A stretch of 7,250 nucleotides of DNA. It comes from Bacteroidota bacterium. GTDB lineage: Bacteria; Bacteroidota; Bacteroidia; Chitinophagales; Chitinophagaceae. The number at the start of each line of letters is the position of its first letter. Positions within the stretch are counted from its first letter, which is position 1. The notes under the pieces are model-generated. The model was not told the DNA's origin. It did not search any database and saw only the letters and a list, made by a program, of their open reading frames with translations. This document shows, one piece after another, positions 1 to 6,141 of the stretch. The translations under genes were made by a program, and so were the position numbers. The DNA is taken from contig JAEZRL010000072.1 in the NCBI GenBank assembly GCA_023440945.1, positions 1 through 7,250 on the forward strand, read 5' to 3'.

Positions 1-439
1 TATCAGCAAGCTCTTTCCGCAATACTTTCTCTGCAACTTCAATTACTAAATGACCAACCTGGTTCTTTACATCGATAATTGCCGCATTTTTTTGCTGCTG
101 AATAGCTTGTTGTGCGTCAGCCAAAATCCTGTTGTATTCGCTTTGTGCTTTTTCTTTTGCTTCAGCAAGCATTTTATCGCCTGTGTCTTTTGCTTCTTTA
201 AGCATCTGTGCCCTCTCTTCACGTGCTTTTGCCAGCAGCGCTTCATTTTCACTTTTCAGGTGAGCCATTTCAGCTTTTACCCTCTCTGCTGTGGCAATAG
301 ATTCAGCAATACCTGTTTCCCTGTCCTTCAAACTTTGGATGATAGGTTTCCAGGCAAATTTTTTCAGAATAAAAAACACAATCAAAAACGCTAACAGCGT
401 CCATATCAATAAGCCAAAACTGGGTGTAAGTAAATCCAT
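1..439 (-). CDS. atpF: F-type ATP synthase subunit b (partial, 3' end beyond window)
   Basis: Subunit b is the peripheral stalk of the F1F0 ATP synthase; it anchors F1 to the membrane a subunit. 146 codons are visible, starting MDLLTPSFGLL and ending at ELAD on the window edge. Family members are usually about 160-170 residues, so roughly 20 C-terminal residues are missing. Residues about 8-28 form a single hydrophobic membrane anchor (IWTLLAFLIVFFILKKFAW region). From about residue 35 onward the chain is charged and Ala/Glu/Lys-rich, as expected for the long dimeric coiled coil, and the late VAEKVLRKELAD segment is typical of b. The gene follows atpE in the same direction after a 104-bp gap, the standard a-c-b order. 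The ATG at 437-439 is the only sensible start because the membrane anchor begins right after it. I see no promoter box in the gap, so it is probably read from the atpB promoter, through a hairpin described separately. Confidence 0.96.
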   Translation of the reverse strand, partial: MDLLTPSFGLLIWTLLAFLIVFFILKKFAWKPIIQSLKDRETGIAESIATAERVKAEMAHLKSENEALLAKAREERAQMLKEAKDTGDKMLAEAKEKAQSEYNRILADAQQAIQQQKNAAIIDVKNQVGHLVIEVAEKVLRKELAD

Positions 440-495
440 TTGTTATGTATTAAATCTCTTTGATCGAAATCTTTTTTGTCTTAAAAAACAGACGT

Positions 496-536
496 AAAAA
501 ATACTGCATCCGCCGCCCTGTGCTTTAGATGCAGTA
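496..536 (-). terminator. Terminator-like hairpin with U-tract between atpE and atpF
   Basis: On the minus strand, 7 nt after the atpE stop codon, a perfect 9-bp inverted repeat TACTGCATC / GATGCAGTA (502-510 with 528-536) encloses a 17-nt loop and is followed at once by six T residues (501-496 on the plus strand). This is the form of an intrinsic terminator, though the stem is only moderately GC-rich (4 of 9 pairs). Because atpF lies downstream on the same strand, it would more likely act as a partial terminator or as an mRNA 3'-end stabiliser for the atpB-atpE part than as the operon end. The structure is seen directly; the function is inferred. Confidence 0.55.
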
Positions 537-543
537 AATTGGT

Positions 544-789
544 TTACACGAACATTGCAAGAATACCTGCAATAACCCCGAACAGTGCAACACCTTCTAC
601 AAGTGCTGCAGCAAGGATCATGTTAGAACGGATGTCGTTAACCGCTTCTGGTTGACGAGCGATAGCTTCTACGGCACCTTTACCGATTTGACCGATACCG
701 ATACCTGCACCTATGCCGGCTAAACCCGCACCAATTGCTCCACCTGCATTTGCCCAGGGAACTGTGCTTAACAATACTAATAAATCCAT
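544..789 (-). CDS. atpE: F-type ATP synthase subunit c (rotor ring)
   Basis: This 81-residue proteolipid forms the rotating c-ring that carries ions through F0. Two hydrophobic helices are plain: a Gly/Ala-rich first helix (about 14-36, repeated GxGxG pattern) and a second helix (about 56-80). They are joined by the polar loop ARQPE at 44-48, which contacts F1 gamma/epsilon. The ion-binding carboxylate is Glu65 in ALVEGVALFG. Aligned without gaps to the sodium-type Ilyobacter ring, the sodium ligands Gln32 and Ser66 are replaced here by Ile32 and Gly66, so proton coupling is the better inference. The length is normal. The gene lies 31 bp after atpB in the same direction, so co-transcription is expected. 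A hairpin with a U-tract follows its stop codon. The start is the only ATG compatible with a full first helix. Confidence 0.97.
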   Translation of the reverse strand: MDLLVLLSTVPWANAGGAIGAGLAGIGAGIGIGQIGKGAVEAIARQPEAVNDIRSNMILAAALVEGVALFGVIAGILAMFV

Positions 790-820
790 AGTTGTGTATT
801 TATACTGATTAAAACTTTTA

Positions 821-1969
821 TTAAACCATTATGGGATCGTTATATTCCGGTGTACTGTGAGGCGGCAGCGGATGCTCATGTTCATCATGAGAGCCTTCCA
901 TTGCCTGCCCGATAAATACCGCTGTTAAGTTGGTAAAAATGTATGCCTGGATAAACGCCACTAATATTTCGATAAAATAAATAAACACAGAAAATCCTAT
1001 TGATATAGGTGAAAAAGCCCAACCTACACCTGAACTTAATGCGCCGAATATAAAGATCATCGAGATCAAACATATAATAATGATATGTCCCGCCAGCATA
1101 TTTGCAAAAAGACGTATCATTAAGGCAAAAGGCTTAGTAAAAATTCCAAGTATTTCTACCGGGAACATGATAGGTTTTACAAAACCAGGTACAGGTGGAT
1201 TTACAATATGCCCCCAATAGTGCTTGTTACTGCTGAACATGATCACCACGAAAGAGATAAGAGAAAGTATCATGGTGAAGGCAATATTTCCTGTAACATT
1301 TGCGGTTCCGGGAATTAAACCTACAATATTGTTGATAAGAATAAAGAAGAAAACAGTAAGCAGATAAGGCATATATTTTTCATACTTATGCCCAAGGTTT
1401 GGTTTTGCTACGTCATCTCTTAAAAAATTAACCACCACTTCCATCGCATTCTGCATTCCTGAAGGTGCTTTATCCGGATTTTGTTTATATTTTTTTGCAA
1501 CACCAATCATTATCCAAACAAATAATCCCAAAGCAATGAACATTTGAACAACGTTACGTGTAAGAGAAAAATCGTACACCTTTACACCCGGTTCAACAGA
1601 AGTGATATGCGGACCCTCCAACTTGTAACCATCAACAATTTTATGGCCTTCTTCAAATTCTGAAGCCATAAAAAAAGACCAGCCTTTTTGAGGAGAATAT
1701 AATATAACAGGTAAAGGGATGGCAACACTATGTTCTTCACCATCTTTTCCTTCATAAGAAAGGAAATGAAATTCATGCGCATCCAAAACGTGACCAAAAA
1801 TAACTTCGCTTGCATTAAAACCGGTTTTCTTCTCATTTCTTTGAGTACTTGCCTCCGTTTCAGGGTTTGTTGGTTCGTGGCCTGTTTGACCAAACGATAC
1901 TTTTGCTGAAAACAGTAAAAACAAGCTGAAAACCGCTACAGATAATCGTTTTACGCCTTTAAAGAACAT
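821..1969 (-). CDS. atpB: F-type ATP synthase subunit a, with exported N-terminal extension
   Basis: Subunit a forms the two ion half-channels beside the c-ring. The chosen ATG gives 382 residues, longer than the 271 of E. coli, because of an N-terminal extension usual in Bacteroidota: a signal-peptide-like start (MFFKGVKRLSV, hydrophobic to about 27) and a soluble segment of about 110 residues. Membrane helices follow at about 141-160, 201-220, 228-247, 277-312 and 319-358. The essential arginine is Arg286 in MIRLFANMLAGH (E. coli Arg210), and Gln341 matches Gln252. His295 and Glu334 occupy the positions of E. coli Glu219 and His245, a reciprocal swap. The tail is His/Glu-rich (SHDEHEH). The frame stays open to a GTG at 2008, but a -7 promoter box (1990-1997) lies inside that extension, and a GAGGAAAGG ribosome site (1971-1979) sits just before the ATG at 1969, so the shorter form is preferred. 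It is the first gene of the operon as seen here. Confidence 0.95.
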   Translation of the reverse strand: MFFKGVKRLSVAVFSLFLLFSAKVSFGQTGHEPTNPETEASTQRNEKKTGFNASEVIFGHVLDAHEFHFLSYEGKDGEEHSVAIPLPVILYSPQKGWSFFMASEFEEGHKIVDGYKLEGPHITSVEPGVKVYDFSLTRNVVQMFIALGLFVWIMIGVAKKYKQNPDKAPSGMQNAMEVVVNFLRDDVAKPNLGHKYEKYMPYLLTVFFFILINNIVGLIPGTANVTGNIAFTMILSLISFVVIMFSSNKHYWGHIVNPPVPGFVKPIMFPVEILGIFTKPFALMIRLFANMLAGHIIIICLISMIFIFGALSSGVGWAFSPISIGFSVFIYFIEILVAFIQAYIFTNLTAVFIGQAMEGSHDEHEHPLPPHSTPEYNDPIMV

Positions 1970-1970
1970 A

Positions 1971-1979
1971 CCTTTCCTC
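1971..1979 (-). promoter_or_regulatory. Ribosome binding site deciding the atpB start
   Basis: On the minus strand GAGGAAAGG ends one base before the ATG at 1969, leaving six bases between GAGG and the start codon. It supports the internal ATG over the in-frame GTG 39 bases upstream. Strong Shine-Dalgarno sequences are not the rule in Bacteroidota, so this is supporting evidence rather than proof. Confidence 0.5.
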
Positions 1980-1989
1980 AAATTTTGCG

Positions 1990-1997
1990 CAAAGATA
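1990..1997 (-). promoter_or_regulatory. Bacteroidota -7 box (TATCTTTG) of the atp operon
   Basis: The minus strand reads TATCTTTG, an exact match to the Bacteroidota primary sigma factor -7 consensus TAnnTTTG. It lies about 20 bp upstream of the chosen atpB ATG, so the leader would be short, about 10-17 nt. I see no clear TTTG -33 box at the usual spacing; the region there is a T-run (plus-strand A-run at 2011-2018). Confidence 0.6.
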
Positions 1998-2128
1998 AGT
2001 GTTGACACCGAAAAAAAAGGCTTGAAAAAGAAAATTAGAAAAGTTAATCATTTTTGCCTTTTCCGAAAGCTTATCGTGCTGAACAAAAATAACTTGCAGC
2101 TTGTTTCTACATTCTAAAATCAAAGATC

Positions 2129-2599
2129 ATGGCAGCAGTAAAAGAAGGTAATAAAGCGCCTGCTTTTAAAGGCGTGGATCAGAACGGCAATAATATCTCT
2201 CTTAAAGACTTTAAAGGCAAAAAAGTGGTATTATACTTTTATCCGAAAGATGATACGCCGGGCTGTACAGCACAGGCATGCAACCTGCGGGATAATTATA
2301 CCGAACTTTTAGAAAAAGGTTTCCAGGTTATAGGCGTTAGTACGGATAGTATAAAAAGTCATAAAAAGTTTGAGAATAAATATCATCTTCCATTTCCCTT
2401 AATAGCAGATGAAGACAAAAAAATAGTGGAGCGATATGGCGTTTGGGGTGAAAAAATGATGTTCGGCAGAAAATACATGGGCATTATAAGAACCACTTTT
2501 TTGATCGATGAAAATGGCGTTATAAGAAAGATCATTACCAAACCCGATACAGAAAATCATACACAGGAAGTTCTGGAATCCTGGGAAGAAATTTCATAA
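2129..2599 (+). CDS. bcp: Thiol peroxidase of the Bcp/PrxQ peroxiredoxin family
   Basis: This cytoplasmic peroxiredoxin reduces hydrogen peroxide and organic hydroperoxides using thioredoxin-type reductants. The 156-residue length is normal. The thioredoxin-fold strand VVLYFYP (33-39) leads into the catalytic motif PKDDTPGCTAQAC: PxxxTxxC with the peroxidatic Cys46. A second cysteine, Cys51, lies five residues on, at the place of the resolving cysteine of E. coli Bcp (45/50), so an atypical two-cysteine mechanism is expected. Later landmarks are GVSTDS, FPLIAD, and GIIRTTFLID with the conserved arginine. There is no signal peptide. The gene is divergent from atpB, with a 159-bp spacer. The spacer holds only a one-mismatch -7 candidate (CATTTTTG, 2049-2056) without a well-placed -33 partner, so its promoter is uncertain. 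The hydrolase gene follows after 34 bp and may be co-transcribed. Confidence 0.95.
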   Translation: MAAVKEGNKAPAFKGVDQNGNNISLKDFKGKKVVLYFYPKDDTPGCTAQACNLRDNYTELLEKGFQVIGVSTDSIKSHKKFENKYHLPFPLIADEDKKIVERYGVWGEKMMFGRKYMGIIRTTFLIDENGVIRKIITKPDTENHTQEVLESWEEIS

Positions 2600-2633
2600 G
2601 GTCTGATATTTGAACGTTTTTTTCAAAAAGATC

Positions 2634-3590
2634 ATGAAAAAGCTTTTCGGCATTGTACTATTATTGGTTTTATCCTTATCCTTGTTAGAGGCTCAATCTG
2701 TAACTTATCCTTACCCTGTTCATTATATCAATCTAACAATTGAACGTCAGCCGGTGAAAATGGCGTACATGGATGTTGTTGCGGACAAACCAAACGGACA
2801 AACAGTTGTATTGTTTCATGGCAAAAATTTCAATGGTTATTATTGGAAAGATGTGATAACTTTTTTAACCACTAATGGTTATCGTGTTATAGTTCCGGAC
2901 CAGGTAGGATGGGGAAAGTCGGATAAACCAAATATTCATTACAGTTTTCATTTGCTCGCTTACAACACAAAAAAATTATTGGATAGTTTAGGCATTCAAA
3001 AAGTATCTGTTATCGGTCATTCTATGGGTGGAATGCTGGCCACAAGATTTGTATTGATGTATCCCGGAATGGTTAACAAATTGATCTTTGAAAATCCAAT
3101 TGGCTTAGAAGATTATAAAACCTTTGTGCCTTATCACACTATTGAACAGCAATACGAGAAAGAAGCAAGAGCAACTTATGAATCATTAAAAAAATACCAG
3201 GAGGGTTATTACCCGCAATGGAAACCGGAATATGAACAATATGTAGCCGCACAATATGAAGTATTGAACCGTCCTGATTCCTTACAGGTAGCATGGGCAA
3301 ATGCTCTAACTTATCAAATGATATACGAGCAACCTGTTTTGTATGAGTTCAAATACATTAAAACACCAACACTTATGCTTATCGGTCAGGAAGACAGAAC
3401 TATTGTAGGCAAAGGATTATTAAGTAAAGAGATATCAGCACAACATGGAAAATATCCTGAGCTGGGACGTTGGTTTCATCAGCAAATAGAAAATTCAAAA
3501 CTGATAGAATTAAAAGGTATTGGACATATTCCGCATGTACAGGCTCCGGATGTCTTTAAAAAAGAAGTGTTAGGTTTTTTAGCGGGATAG
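2634..3590 (+). CDS. Exported alpha/beta hydrolase
   Basis: This is a serine hydrolase of the alpha/beta fold; substrate unknown. From the ATG at 2634 it has 318 residues and begins with a classic signal peptide (MKKLFGIVLLL, hydrophobic core, likely cleaved after LEA or close by), so it probably acts in the periplasm. Catalytic landmarks are in family order: oxyanion HGKNF at 62-66, the nucleophile elbow GHSMGG with Ser130, an acid in GQEDRT (Asp254), and the base in GIGHIPH (His298). A helical cap region rich in Tyr, Glu and Lys (about 155-215) lies between the nucleophile and the acid. The fold fits esterases, epoxide hydrolases and similar enzymes, and the sequence alone does not choose between them. 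An in-frame TTG at 2610 would add eight residues before the signal peptide and is less likely. GATATTTG (2605-2612), one mismatch from the -7 consensus, may give it its own promoter besides readthrough from bcp. Confidence 0.88.
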   Translation: MKKLFGIVLLLVLSLSLLEAQSVTYPYPVHYINLTIERQPVKMAYMDVVADKPNGQTVVLFHGKNFNGYYWKDVITFLTTNGYRVIVPDQVGWGKSDKPNIHYSFHLLAYNTKKLLDSLGIQKVSVIGHSMGGMLATRFVLMYPGMVNKLIFENPIGLEDYKTFVPYHTIEQQYEKEARATYESLKKYQEGYYPQWKPEYEQYVAAQYEVLNRPDSLQVAWANALTYQMIYEQPVLYEFKYIKTPTLMLIGQEDRTIVGKGLLSKEISAQHGKYPELGRWFHQQIENSKLIELKGIGHIPHVQAPDVFKKEVLGFLAG

Positions 3591-3628
3591 TAAGTTTATG
3601 AATTCAACTTCTCACTGTTGTCACAGAT

Positions 3629-3654
3629 GAAAACATAAAATAAAGAGTTTTATG
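3629..3654. terminator. Possible bidirectional terminator between convergent genes
   Basis: A perfect 7-bp inverted repeat CATAAAA / TTTTATG (3634-3640 with 3648-3654) with a 7-nt loop lies in the 93-bp gap between the convergent hydrolase and MATE genes. The stem has only one GC pair, so its strength is doubtful. The support is its position between two converging stop codons, where a shared terminator is expected. Confidence 0.3.
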
Positions 3655-3683
3655 CTTCTATAATTTGATGAAATTCTTTGCTT

Positions 3684-5006
3684 TCAAAAAATTGCCATCT
3701 TTTTAAATCTTAAACTTAAAAACAAAGCGGAAAAAGTAAGCCCGATAATAAAACCCATCCAAATACCCGCTGCACCCATATTACAATAGAATGCAAGAAT
3801 ATAACCGGATGGAATACCTACAACCCAGTAAGCAATGAATATGAAATAAGTGGGAATTTTTACGTCTTTAATCCCTCTTAGTAACCCTGCTGAAATGGAT
3901 TGGGTACTATCAGAAATTTGAAAAAAAGCTGCAAATATTAACAGGTAAGCGGCCATGTTTACTACATCACCATCCTCATTAAAAAAAGTAGGCAGGGTTT
4001 TTCTAAAAAGTATAAATACGATCGCACAAAAAGTTCCATAAATAAGCGCCATAAAAATGGTGCTTTTTCCTATGAATGAAATAGCAGTTTTATCCTTTCT
4101 GCCAAAAGCATTACTTGTTCGGATAGAACCCGCCTGAGATAATCCCATCGAAACCATAAATGTGAGCGAAGCAAGACTTAACGCTATCTGATGAGCAGCC
4201 TGTTCTACCGCACCTATCGTTCCGATTAAAATTCCTGAGATGGCAAATGCACCTGCTTCCATTGTTATTTGAAAACTGCTTGGAATACCTATCCCTAATA
4301 ATTCTTTCTGCGTTTTCCAGTTCAACTTCCAAACAATACTTCTTACAGCGATGTAACGCCAAAAGGTTTTATGGTATAAAATAATGATGGCTAAAACTAA
4401 AAAGATAACGATTCTTGTAATAAGTGTTCCCCATCCTGCACCTACCAATTCCAGTCTTGGAAACCCCCAGTTGCCAAAAATGAATAGCCAGTTTAAAAAT
4501 GCATTTAACGGAAGAGCGGCGATGGAAAGAATCATTGCGGTTCGTGTATATTCAAGTCCATCCGTGAATTGTTTTAATGCAAGAAAAAGCAACATTGGGA
4601 TTACTGACCATCCCATAATCTGTAAATAAGGAATGGCCAATTGCGCTACTTCAGGATCCTGGTTGAGATGAAGTAAAATGTCTTTCGAAAATTCCAAAAA
4701 CAATCCAATGATTATAGCAGAAATTGTACATAGCCAAAATCCATTATACAAATAATGACTGACCATTTTTTTATCATTTCTGCCATGCGCCATTGATACC
4801 ATTTGCGAAACGGAGATCGTAATTCCAATTCCAAATACGTAAGGAATGTTAATCACACTCATGACCAATGCTGCAGCAGCGAGTTGTTTATAACCAACCG
4901 CACCAACCATTGCAGAGTCTATAATGCCCAAAGCCATTTGCGAAACTTCTCCCAAAATAATCGGGAAAGCAAGTTGTAAAGTTTTCCTGGCTTCTGATTT
5001 CAGCAT
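3684..5006 (-). CDS. MATE-family multidrug/cation efflux transporter, NorM type
   Basis: This inner-membrane antiporter would export cationic or toxic compounds in exchange for sodium ions or protons. Its 440 residues and about twelve hydrophobic helices, in two similar halves (about 8-215 and 235-435), fit the family. The N-terminal half begins with the typical AFPIILGEVSQMALGIIDSAMVG pattern in broken form: FPIILGE, then IIDSAMVG with Asp30. The second half has GIPSSFQITMEAGAF with Glu250, and later FQISDSTQS with Asp366. These three acids sit where the essential Asp36, Glu255 and Asp371 of Vibrio NorM are, which places it in the NorM subgroup rather than the DinF or eukaryotic types. The substrate cannot be read from sequence. 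It is convergent with the hydrolase gene and has its own -7 promoter box 30 bp upstream (5036-5043) and a possible AAGGA ribosome site, so it is probably transcribed alone. Confidence 0.93.
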   Translation of the reverse strand: MLKSEARKTLQLAFPIILGEVSQMALGIIDSAMVGAVGYKQLAAAALVMSVINIPYVFGIGITISVSQMVSMAHGRNDKKMVSHYLYNGFWLCTISAIIIGLFLEFSKDILLHLNQDPEVAQLAIPYLQIMGWSVIPMLLFLALKQFTDGLEYTRTAMILSIAALPLNAFLNWLFIFGNWGFPRLELVGAGWGTLITRIVIFLVLAIIILYHKTFWRYIAVRSIVWKLNWKTQKELLGIGIPSSFQITMEAGAFAISGILIGTIGAVEQAAHQIALSLASLTFMVSMGLSQAGSIRTSNAFGRKDKTAISFIGKSTIFMALIYGTFCAIVFILFRKTLPTFFNEDGDVVNMAAYLLIFAAFFQISDSTQSISAGLLRGIKDVKIPTYFIFIAYWVVGIPSGYILAFYCNMGAAGIWMGFIIGLTFSALFLSLRFKKMAIF

Positions 5007-5035
5007 ATAGATAATTCCTTCTTTAAAAAGGCGTG

Positions 5036-5043
5036 CAAAGCTA
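5036..5043 (-). promoter_or_regulatory. Bacteroidota -7 box (TAGCTTTG) of the MATE gene
   Basis: The minus strand reads TAGCTTTG, an exact TAnnTTTG match, 29 bases before the MATE ATG. No convincing -33 TTTG is seen at the expected spacing. A leader of about 22-26 nt with AAGGA upstream of the ATG would follow. Confidence 0.5.
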
Positions 5044-5129
5044 AGAAAGCGAAACTGAAGAAGAGAAGGAGCATTAGAGAAAAATGCAAGGCTTATTTTG
5101 CCTGCGATTTTCTGAAATTGATTTTCTCG

Positions 5130-5205
5130 CTTTTGTTCTTTGTGATTTGATTAAAACTTTCTAACCACTATGAATACAAAGGCCCTGCACAAGGGGCACA
5201 AAAGG
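5130..5205. repeat. Degenerate ACAAAGG-type intergenic inverted repeat
   Basis: CTTTTGTTCTTTGTGATT (5130-5147) is an imperfect inverted copy of the sequence AACCACTATGAATACAAAGG (5163-5182), separated by 15 nt. The right arm continues into GGCCCTGCACAAGGGGC and GCACAAAAGG, further degenerate copies of the ACAAAGG unit. GCCCT/GGGGC (5182-5186 with 5193-5197, one G-T pair) forms a small second hairpin just downstream of the stop of the upstream minus-strand gene and could act as its terminator. Runs of the type ACCACAAAGGCACAAAGG are, as I recall, common between genes of Bacteroidota. Identity as a dispersed family member is inferred. Confidence 0.4.
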
Positions 5206-5208
5206 TTT

Positions 5209-6141
5209 TTACTCTTCAGGATAGGCTGCAAGATGAATGATCTTTTTATCGTAGGTATCAATTCTTCCATGTGTGGAAAGGTAGCGTTTCTGTTGTTTTG
5301 CTGATCTCATAAAACCGTCGAGAAAATCACGTACTTCTTCATCTTCCACCGAAGGGGTGCCTTCTTTATCTGTTACTGAATGAATATAAGTATTGATCAA
5401 TCCTTTATAAAAAAGAAAACACAATTCAGGTGTTGCAAAAAGTTCGCAACTGATAATGTGGTTGGAAGTAATCGCAACAAAACCGGCAAAACTGCTGTCA
5501 GAATTTTTAAACCGATTCATAAAATAATTCATATAAGATGAATCAGCTCCGGAAGTGTCTTTATAAATTTTTATATAGGGCCAGGTGTCCGCAGTGGCAT
5601 TTTTATCCTGGTATTGTTTGTCGATTTCTTTCCAGATATCATTCTGCTTTTGCGTTACATCAATTTGCTTTTTCAATGCAGCATCTACCGTACCCGCATA
5701 CGAAAAAGGTTTTGCTTTGCCATTCCATCTTCCTTTTTCAATGCAAAAAACAGGAAGATAATAATCTTCTTCGGCGGGAATAATGGTTGTAATGCCCGAA
5801 ACTCTGTCCTGTTTGCCGCCTTCTATCATTTCACCACTGCTGATCACAATATTCTTTTTCGAACGGTTCTTTATAAATAAAGTATTTATATCCGCACCTT
5901 CAGGATTTGATAATTCATGCAGTGTAATTTTTCCTGTTTGAAAAGCTTCGGAAAAACTTATCATGCCGTTATTTGGAATAACAGTACCACCTGTTGATTT
6001 GAATTTTACAGGAATAAGTTTTAAGTTTTTATACGTCCACACAGAATCGTATTGCACTTCCAACTCATTATAAGTAAGCTGTGAATAAGCTTTCAACAGA
6101 AATAAAAACAACAGACAAACAATAATACTTATATGTTTCAT
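5209..6141 (-). CDS. Exported protein resembling the ARPP-1 domain family, function unknown
   Basis: The function is not known. From the ATG at 6141 the protein has 310 residues and starts with a clear signal peptide: MKHISIIV, a hydrophobic core, and a likely cleavage after AYS at residue 20. No lipobox is evident, so a soluble periplasmic or secreted protein is expected. The central part carries SGEMIEGGKQDR (102-113) and PVFCIEKGRW (130-139, Cys133), separated by a short strand-rich segment. This pattern resembles what I recall of the ARPP-1 domain (named for association with ARG and rhodanese-phosphatase proteins). The assignment is from memory of the motif. After a Lys/Gln-rich stretch (about 157-180) the C-terminal half is mixed and ends in HLAAYPEE. 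A longer in-frame ATG at 6177 would put twelve residues before the signal peptide and is disfavoured. It is probably a single-gene unit, with no co-directional gene close by. Confidence 0.8.
   Translation of the reverse strand: MKHISIIVCLLFLFLLKAYSQLTYNELEVQYDSVWTYKNLKLIPVKFKSTGGTVIPNNGMISFSEAFQTGKITLHELSNPEGADINTLFIKNRSKKNIVISSGEMIEGGKQDRVSGITTIIPAEEDYYLPVFCIEKGRWNGKAKPFSYAGTVDAALKKQIDVTQKQNDIWKEIDKQYQDKNATADTWPYIKIYKDTSGADSSYMNYFMNRFKNSDSSFAGFVAITSNHIISCELFATPELCFLFYKGLINTYIHSVTDKEGTPSVEDEEVRDFLDGFMRSAKQQKRYLSTHGRIDTYDKKIIHLAAYPEE

Noticed and set aside
440..495. Separate promoter for atpF
   Set aside because: No TAnnTTTG or TTTG pair at proper spacing was found in the atpE-atpF gap; only A/T runs are seen.
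50..497. Plus-strand open frames opposite the left end
   Set aside because: They lie antisense to atpF, which is a clear family match; the Cys/Phe-rich translations resemble no protein and reflect the reverse of a Lys/Glu/Ala-rich coiled coil.
544..789. Sodium-driven ATP synthase
   Set aside because: The c subunit keeps Glu65 but lacks the Gln32 and Ser66 ligands of known sodium rings when aligned on ARQPE and Glu65.
885..1893. Minus-strand open frames inside atpB (885-1073 and 1582-1893)
   Set aside because: They are alternate-frame shadows of atpB on the same strand, with no family features and no start signals.
4111..4629. Open frames on both strands within the MATE gene
   Set aside because: They overlap intact transporter helices in other frames; the translations are low in recognisable structure.
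5538..5880. Two overlapping plus-strand open frames opposite the ARPP-1-like gene
   Set aside because: They are antisense to a gene with a signal peptide and conserved motifs, and have no promoter box or ribosome site.
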